Below are positions 56,876-64,000 of a stretch of 64,000 bases of DNA, piece by piece (positions within the stretch are counted from its first letter, which is position 1; the number at the start of each line of letters is the position of its first letter). Below the pieces are notes generated by a model, which saw nothing but the letters and a program-made list of their open reading frames with translations, searched no databases and was not told where the DNA came from. Location: positions 31,202 through 95,201 of the forward strand of contig JACCGJ010020013.1 of assembly GCA_013407085.1 (NCBI GenBank), given 5' to 3'. The position numbers and the translations under genes were made by a program. The stretch comes from Atriophallophorus winterbourni. Its lineage: Eukaryota > Platyhelminthes > Trematoda > Plagiorchiida > Microphallidae.

Positions 56876-57939
56876 AAGTTTTACTATATAAAAGCAATAT
56901 GTTAACGGTTGACTTGAGACGTTGCTTCGTAGTTTGAATAAACGTTGGGTGACATACTTCAACAGACGTACAGGTATACTGGTTTTAGAAATAAAGACTT
57001 TTCACCGTTTGACGAATGGCGTAAAACGACAGGAAATGTTTGTTTGTAATTGCACCGTTCATTTAAAATTAGTAAAAGTTGAAAATGGTATGTTGTAGTT
57101 CATAATTTTGAAATTAACGAGAATAACCTCTGTTTGTATCAAGAAACATAAAATTCATCGGAATCGCACTCTTCAAAATATCCCGAATTGAATTTATAAT
57201 CTATTATTATTCAAATATCTATCTATCACTTTATCTATCATTTGTTGTATTATTTTGTTACCATTCTATTAATGGAATATCTCGAGAAATTCTTAGATTT
57301 CAATCTGATTAGCTAATAGTCACTTCACGTAATTTCTAAGTCTAGCATAATATTTGCAAGTTGAACATAATCATATTATAATCATTGAAATGTGATGGTA
57401 TATATTAAGTCAGATAATATCTCTAATTGTCGACATATCTTTCGTCAAAATAGCATGAATATTATGACATGATACAAATGAGTTGCAATAGGATATCGAT
57501 TAAATGTTACCGATTGGTCATTCTGAAAAAGCTTTTTGTAACATGTCATTGACCTATTGATTTCATTCTAAATGATAATCCTCATTCGCTAAATAGAGAT
57601 CGACTTAAAAGCTAATTTTCTTCAAATAATCGATCAAAGTTCATCACTTTTCTTCTAAACCGTCTTCATATCAAAAGTAATTTGCTTCGAGATAATCTTG
57701 TCGAAAGAAACTTCCTATAGTATAAATACAGTCTTATTTATCTTTTTGATCTTATATGAACATTTCTGCTATTTTTCATGTCTAATTTGTGAGGAATTTG
57801 TTTCTCTGTAAATAAATGTATTATGCTGAAATATTAAACATTTTCTGAGCAAGCTTCGTCTTTGTTCAGATCATTTGCAAAACGTTTTGACACCAAAAAT
57901 TACATATTTAAATGTGATTTTGCCTATTCTTTATATTAC
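56876..57939. other. Upstream of the ERM-like gene, no recognised feature
   Basis: AT-rich DNA without repeats or ORFs of note. It should contain the promoter and any 5' UTR exon of the downstream gene, but no element could be assigned. Confidence 0.4.
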
Positions 57940-58004
57940 AGCATTTAAATTGCGACAACCACCGATTCAGGGTAATTGATCTGGAAATATTTATACCAAC
58001 GTCA
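57926..58004 (+). promoter_or_regulatory. Splice acceptor and short leader before the ERM-like start codon
   Basis: A pyrimidine-rich run ending TATTACAG (AG at 57940-57941) lies 63 nt before the proposed ATG at 58005. It may be a spliced-leader acceptor or the end of a 5' UTR intron, as at RTEL1. Confidence 0.4.
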
Positions 58005-61000
58005 ATGGTAATGCTTAACAAACAATCATTGGTAAGTTTCCCAATTCTGTCAAGGTGAACAATTCACGGCAGATTTATGTGCAAGTAACAACGGTTGATA
58101 CTGAATTGGAGCTCACAATCACACAAAATACCACAGGACTTCAGTTGTTCAACCAGGTACGGCAATATTTCGATTATTAGTTACTTTTCCTAGGTTTGTG
58201 AGACCATTGGTCTTCGTGAGGTCTGGTATTTTGGATTATACTACGAAGAGAAACCTGATATATTTGCTTGGCTAGACTTGGGCAGAAAGGTGAGTTTACT
58301 TCATAGTAAAATGTTGCACTGATTATATGTTACATTCATATTTCGAGTTCACGAGCCATCTCTGTACTATCTTCTTAATGCTTTGTTCTTAAAACTGTTA
58401 TAATTATGGAAACTAAATCTATACGAATATCAACTTACACCATTTATATTATTTAAATGCCTTTTTTTCGGAATGTCTTCATATAGGAAAGGCCAGATAT
58501 GCATGCTTGCAAGTCTTGAATAGAAAGTTTAAACCTCGTGATCGTACCAAAACCATCGGTGAATCACGTAATAAGTACGGCGCACGTCACATACATTATT
58601 GATGTAATATGATTTAAAATGAAATTTTCAATAAAAATATCACAGTGAGATAGGATATGCAAAAATGGCTTATTACTAATAAAAATTAGGGATACTAACG
58701 GTTTTTCTAACATTCGCTGAACCCAAATTTTTCAGTCTATTTTTGCAGAGAATAAGTTTGCCAACTATTAGAGTTTTATTATTTTTGGGACTTTCTATGA
58801 TTAGGTTTACTAAAAACTTGTTACTTTCTACATAACCTATATACAAAGAGTCGTGTTTAAAATTTGTTTAGTAAAATGTTAATTCCAAAAAGTGATGACA
58901 AAACAAAAAATAATTTTACAATACTTGTAAACTAGTTGTTTTAAATTGTGAATTAGATGCAATTGTAATCATTTTGGCGAATCGATTATTAAACGATGTA
59001 CATAGCAAATAAACTGATTTAATTGATAACAATTTGGATTATGAATGCGACGGGTTTTCTATTTTTCAGGTTTCTAAGCAGATCGGAGAAAGAAAGGGGC
59101 CGTTTCTATTCTTCCTGAAAGCGAAATATTTTCCAGAAGATGCGATTACTGAATTAATTTATGAGAAGACACAGAAAATGTTTTATCTACAGGTGAGCTG
59201 CACTAATTCTGATTTTTTGATGAATTTTGTTACATAATTTGAGGTAAAAATTTCAAATGTATATGAAAGAAAAGCAAAAATTAGGTATAAGAGCTTCCCG
59301 AATAGACAGGTTTTGGTCTTAGCTGTCTATTCTACATTATGAATTACACTACTTTCTGTCGTAGAGTGTGATTTAATGAGGATAATGGTTTTCATGATGG
59401 TTACTTCAGACCACATAATGTTTTGCTGAAAATAATTCTCATTGTTTGAACTTAAGTGCAAGTCAGCGTGTGGTTAATTTATGAATCTGAAAATTGAAAC
59501 CTTTTATTCTGGAATAAATAATAGAAAAGTTAATTCGTTGGCATATATTATGTGAGTTTCAACGCTTACATCTTTGAAAAAAACATCTTTATTGGTTTAT
59601 ACTATTTTTAATTGTCGTAGATATTCCATTTTCAAACAAAATATCACGAAATATAAGGCTAATTTGAAGCGAAAGTCAAGATACTGCCAAAGGTTTTTTC
59701 TTGACATCACAAATCTATTCACACATAGCAAGTAAAGCTAGTGCGAGCAAGATCGGCATTTTATCTTCAAACTACTGGATTCACAAAGCCGAAGTGAAAC
59801 TTTAACCACGCTTTGTCAGTAAGTTCTCAAAGCTAACCTTTCCAATCGTATGATCACGACATGCAAGAGCAGATATTGTGCTCGCATTTATACGCATTTA
59901 TACAGCCGATGAATCAGGTAAACATTATTAAGTCTCACTAAGCCCAATTTCACTAAGTAAATCTGATGACAGCAAAGGGCCAGACATTAGTTGCGGTGTG
60001 TATGGTATGCGAATACCCCTTATACATCATTCTATGTTGTGCATTAAGATTTTGGTATATCGACAAAGGGAAAAAATCATTCAAAGCCTGAACTTGAAAC
60101 CTGTAGTAAATAAGATTTTTTAAAACAAACCACGATTTTCAAACACAGAATCACAGAAGGATTAACATTTAACAGTATCTTAGAAGTCTGACTTTGTCTA
60201 CCATTTTTATTGTGTTACGAGGCTCACTGAACCTCGTCTCACTCTCTACATCTGATGACAGCAAATAGATTTGTGGATTTAAGGATTTATGGTTAAAAGT
60301 TAATATTTTACAACTCCACAGGATTACGGTATGAATGAAAATGTGAAAAATATAATAGTCAAAAGGGAATAGAGTATATTCAATGTGAAGCTCACGAATG
60401 ATGTTCTTTTACATTTCGCTTTAAATATCTCCAGCCAAGGAGAGTCCACCACATTCGGCGGCACTAAAGGCGATTATGATAATAAAGACGAAACTGGTTC
60501 CGGAGTGTAAGTGCCAAAAATGTGAATAACAGTATACACTGTAAAAAAGTTCAGTTTTAGAACACAGTTTCCTGGATAACCAAGAGCGTTTTCGTAAAAT
60601 ATGATTAAATTTTTAGGACGTAAAAAGGTGAAGTTTGGAGAATTTGTTGTTTATATTTGCGACTACTCATCCGTGCCAAGCCCATCGAACTATTCAAAAA
60701 GTTGATCACGACGGTCCATAATGGAAGCACTCGAGTTTCGCTCTTATTTGAGCTCATCAGCAGTGCATATCCCCCGCCTCGGGTGGGACTCGAACCCCCG
60801 ACCATCACAATTGTAGTCCCATGCCTTAACGACTTGGGCTACCGTCCACTGTTTGACCGATCGCACTTAAGCGTTTATGAACTGTTTTCCAGACTGGCAC
60901 ATTTGAGTAGCTTTGTTTGCTTGACCAGTTCGGAAGGAGCCAGCAACATCTGTTGTGGTCGCTCAACCGAACAGATCTCCGTGTCAGGTATTCCCACCGG

Positions 61001-63660
61001 ATACAGTGTAAACTAACACTGATTAGATCTGATGGGCATTGTTGTTTTAAGTGAAGTTTGGAGAATTTGTTGTTTATATTTACGACTACTCATCCGTGCG
61101 AAACCCATCGAACTATTCAAAAAGTTGATCACGACGGTCCATAATAGAAGCACTTGAGTTTCGCTCTTATTTGAGCTCATCAGCATTGCATGTCCTTCGC
61201 CTCGGGTGGGACTCGAACCTCCGACCGTCACAATTGTAGTCCCTTGCCTTAACGACTTGGGCTACCGTCCACCGTTTGACCGATCGCAATTAAGCGTTTA
61301 TGAACTGTTCTACAAACTGGTACATTTGAGTAGCTTTGTTTGCTTAACCAGTTCAGTAAAAAAGGTGATTAATCACTCACACATTGAACATTTGGATGCT
61401 TGTTGAAAAAATAGTTTAGGACTAATGATTATAATATTCGACATTCGACAACGCCGCACAATTAAATGTAGTTACATATGCACACACGTTAACTGCGTAA
61501 CTTTTATCTAACAAAGTTTTTAAATTTAATCACTAATAGAATACTTTATTTACGAGCTCACACTTTATTCGTTAGGTCAAGCAAAGTATTAACAGTGGAG
61601 AAATTTACTGCCCGCTGGAAACAGCGATTCTGTTGGCATCTTACGCCTGCCAAGCAAAATACGGCGATTATGATTCGGAGAAAATTTTACCTGGATTTGC
61701 TCGTAAAGAGAACTTGATTCCTGCAAGGTGAGTAGGAAAAATCGTTGTAGAAGCAATTTGTTGCTGTGCTCGAATAATCTAGAAAAGACACCAACAAAAA
61801 TCTGTGCTGGGAATCCATAAAAAGAGATAAATAAAATTTTATTCTGAAACGTTAAATCCGTGTTTGGTGATGTAATAATTCGTTATATATTTAGGACAAA
61901 ACTAACGAGAGATAATTGTTCATATCATATAAACACAATAAATTTTACCTCAATATTTCCATAACAATTATCTTGGACAACAATATTACGAGCCAACATG
62001 AGATGAAACTCCGTCCATAGAGGAGCGGTTGGGCGGCAATATGATATGTTTCCGATGGTAATTTAAGGAAGACTGACATTAAACTAACTCGTGATTCATT
62101 GAAATAATAAGCCAGCCGCATGAAGCCTTATGTAATTTCTGCAATGTCTTGACAGTAAATTATACTCACAATGGAAATGATATCAATACATAGACAGATT
62201 AACACAAATAGTGGATTTCACATACCGTATTGCATTTTGCGTTGTATAGTGTCGCAATATAAAGTATATAGGATCAAAATAAGCATTTAAACGCCGTCCG
62301 TCTATGCAAGTAGTAAGCTATATAAACACCGAAATATTATAGTGATCTCAAAAATATTTGCCAAAATAAAACTAACGTTAACCGTATACACTTTATTCAC
62401 ATTCACAAATCTTTCCGTTCACACTCCATTTATTCCTGTTTAACTACATTTAATTTCACATAGTTACATGAACATTGCATGCGAAATATAAAATACCATA
62501 ACTTTTTATTTTCTTCTGTATTCAGCCGATCGGTAAAATACGTTGTCTGAACAAAGCGTAATTATCGGCTGATGTTATCGTCCTATGGTAAATGCTATCG
62601 TGATTCTAGTTTGATGGCTTAATCGATGAAGAATAGATGTTTTACGATACGTAACCATGTCAACTCTAGATTGATGGATAAAACTGCCGGAACAGCTCGT
62701 TCATCTCGCAACAGCCCCCACCTACAACTCTCCACTTTGCCATTAACAACTTAGACTGACGCAAGCATGCTCTCTAAGCTTATTGATAAAATAGAGTACC
62801 ATATATAAAAGTTGACTTAGGATATGACAAAGCTGTTAACTAGAAATGAAACTGCGATTTATAATTTCAAGCTATCGTCCAGGGTTCAGAGTTGAGAGAT
62901 ATTTCAAAACATACATTTTATACGAACCCATATAATCACTTGGCTTCAACAAGCCAATTGCGAACTAAAGGCAACCTCATCACGTAGTTAAAACAAGGAA
63001 TCTAAACTCCATCATTGGGCTCTTGTCAACAGCAGATTGACGATAAATAGTTCAATTTGTTACAGTTAGTGAAATCATCGGGACAGTAGGATCAGGGTCC
63101 GCATGCGCGTAAAACTCATTTTTTCAAAACGAAATGCTTCACACAAAAATCGAGATTCCATATTCAATTTCTCAGCCAAAATACTTAATCCCACATGATA
63201 AGTAGCTTTATTAGAATAAAACATATGAAGTCAAAATGGTGAGACTTATTCAGTCAAATTTCAAATATTTGATTCCTTATAATAATAATTGAGCGCTTCC
63301 ATTCAAAATAACATCGAAGTATACATTGATACATAAGGGTACCAAAATTAACAGCGTTCAATTTCGTTCGATATAACCATTTTTTGCTGCTTATTGATAT
63401 GAGTCGTGTTGTTACATAATTATCCCTAGCATTCAATGCAACACTGAGGAAAGTATCGAGCAAATTGAAGCCTCCATTCTCCGTTGGTACAAGCAACATC
63501 GCGGGAAATTTCGCAATGAAGCGATTTTGGATTATTTACACACCGCACAGGATTTAGAAATGTACGGCGTCACATATTTCCCCATCCGCAACAGGCGTGG
63601 TACAGACCTCTTACTTGGAGTCGACGCCTTCGGTGTCAACATATATTCCGATGATGATAA
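58005..63660 (+). CDS. ERM-like (ezrin/radixin/moesin family) protein, FERM domain, 3' end outside window
   Basis: Six exons: 58005-58031, 58073-58156, 58194-58289, 59070-59192, 61576-61727 and 63430-63660, continuing past a donor at 63661. They give 237 codons plus two bases in one open frame with matching phases. F1 lobe: IYVQVTTVDTELELTITQNT, then VCETIGLREVWYFGLYY. F2 lobe: FLFFLKAKYFPEDAITELI and EIYCPLETAILLASYACQAK, YGDYDSE. F3 start: TAQDLEMYGVTYFPIRN, RRGTDLLLGVDAFGVNIY. ERM proteins bind phosphoinositides and membrane-protein tails and link them to actin through a C-terminal domain, not visible here. NTTG-QLF favours ERM over merlin, but some residues are merlin-like. The proposed start (MVMLNKQSL before a GTAAGT donor) is the least certain part. 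Confidence 0.88.
59958..60000 (+). ncRNA. Degenerate H2 hammerhead remnant
   Basis: CTGATGA is kept (59963-59969) with the CAGCAAAGGGCCA stem II region, but GAAACCGGT has become GACATTAGT. The downstream flank GGTGTGTATGGTATGCG matches that of the intact copy at 23036. A further truncated CTGATGA copy lies at 60252-60258. Both are in intron 4 of the ERM-like gene. Confidence 0.4.
60628..60932 (-). repeat. tRNA-derived SINE, copy 1
   Basis: On the minus strand it has an A-box-like TAGCCCAAGTCG (60830-60841) and an exact B box GGTTCGAGTCC (60786-60796), with about 35 bp between. A non-tRNA body of about 150 bp follows. A second copy lies about 420 bp away in the same orientation. ERM-like intron 4. 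Confidence 0.75.
61051..61354 (-). repeat. tRNA-derived SINE, copy 2
   Basis: Nearly identical to copy 1 over about 300 bp. A box at 61253-61264, B box at 61209-61219 (GGTTCGAGTCC intact). The similarity ends at the same base on both sides, which defines the SINE limits. Confidence 0.75.
61728..63429. other. ERM-like intron 5, no recognised feature
   Basis: AT-rich intron. A short stretch near 63080-63115 (GACAGTAGGATCAGGGTCCG) resembles the flank of the foldback at 21640 and may be another relic of the H2 repeat. Confidence 0.4.
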
Positions 63661-63744
63661 GTAGGTTATCATTAGTTTCGATAAATAGTTATTTTCAACG
63701 AATTTTATATTACCAACATTGAATTATAAAATAACAGTTGCAAT

Positions 63745-64000
63745 AACTCGATTGGAATATCGATTGGAATACGTTTGGGACCGATTGTGTATTCACAATG
63801 CAATCGGTTAGAACCGTTTTTGAGTAACGTTTCACTTCTGACACAGAAGCTTCGTCAGGAACACGATTGACTAGTAGTCAACCCCCCACCACTGATTTGA
63901 CCTTACCGCTAAACATCCTATAGTACGCCTACAGTGTGTCACGTCTCGTGGGAATGACCAGGATCAGTGGTCGATTATCCTCCTAGTGTGTATCCACGTC
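63745..64000 (+). mobile_element. PLE terminal-repeat arm with flank, runs off window
   Basis: The flank GGGACCGATTGTGTATTCA leads into TAACGTTTCACTTCTGACAC and the arm sequence shared with 53142-53370, up to the window edge. It is inserted in the intron after ERM-like exon 6. The second half is not visible. Confidence 0.7.
63828..63865 (-). ncRNA. Hammerhead motif (H1), core intact, stem I lost
   Basis: On the minus strand CTGACGA, the CTTCTG-TGT-CAGAAG hairpin, GAAAC and ACGTT are intact. The TTGGT side of stem I is deleted (flank reads GTGTTC), so cleavage is doubtful. Confidence 0.55.

Noticed and set aside
60780..60845. tRNA gene on the minus strand
   Set aside because: A and B boxes are present, but the sequence sits inside a 300-bp repeat found twice in 0.7 kb, and no proper acceptor stem closes. 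It is a SINE head.
1..64000. CRISPR arrays, bacterial operons, rRNA genes
   Set aside because: No regularly spaced repeats, no Shine-Dalgarno-led gene strings and no rRNA signatures; spliced metazoan genes dominate.

Overview
The window is animal nuclear DNA, most likely from a flatworm and probably a digenean trematode. Evidence: two conserved spliced metazoan genes; very short introns (29-41 nt) near gene 5' ends; many decayed CR1-like and RTE-like LINEs; Penelope-like elements (PLEs) with GIY-YIG endonuclease domains and hammerhead-ribozyme motifs; Ty3/gypsy relics; several SINE-like families. No bacterial operon, CRISPR or phage feature was seen. The species cannot be fixed from the sequence alone.

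Layout. 1-15.2 kb is a transposon graveyard: LINE family A with a nested LINE family B fragment, a PLE with an RT-EN deletion, LINE family C, a ribozyme-bounded PLE remnant and an internally deleted LINE B. 15.3-38.5 kb (minus strand) holds a complete RTEL1 helicase gene. I could join 23 exons in one open frame of 1054 codons plus stop, ending in a RING finger. Its introns carry RTE, CR1, SINE-like, foldback and ribozyme-bearing repeats. 39-46.3 kb is again repeat-dense: LINE E, an RTE-like 3' end, a pair of inverted RTE 3' ends enclosing gypsy gag sequence, and SINE-like copies. 46.3-58 kb is AT-rich and mostly featureless apart from LINE fragments and a 458-bp ribozyme-tipped palindrome. 58.0 kb to the right edge (plus strand) holds the first six exons of an ezrin/radixin/moesin (ERM)-like FERM gene that continues past the window.

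The two host genes are divergent (head to head) and about 19.5 kb apart. RTEL1 is a nuclear DNA helicase for telomere and recombination maintenance; the ERM-like protein would link membrane to actin cortex. Nothing suggests they work together. The most notable signals are the dispersed hammerhead ribozyme motifs: one family with intact and decayed copies at PLE terminal repeats, one inside a SINE/foldback-type repeat, and a third type at a PLE 3' end. Next are the ultra-short 5' introns of both host genes. All reading was by eye; family names and exon joins are inferences from motif and phase agreement.
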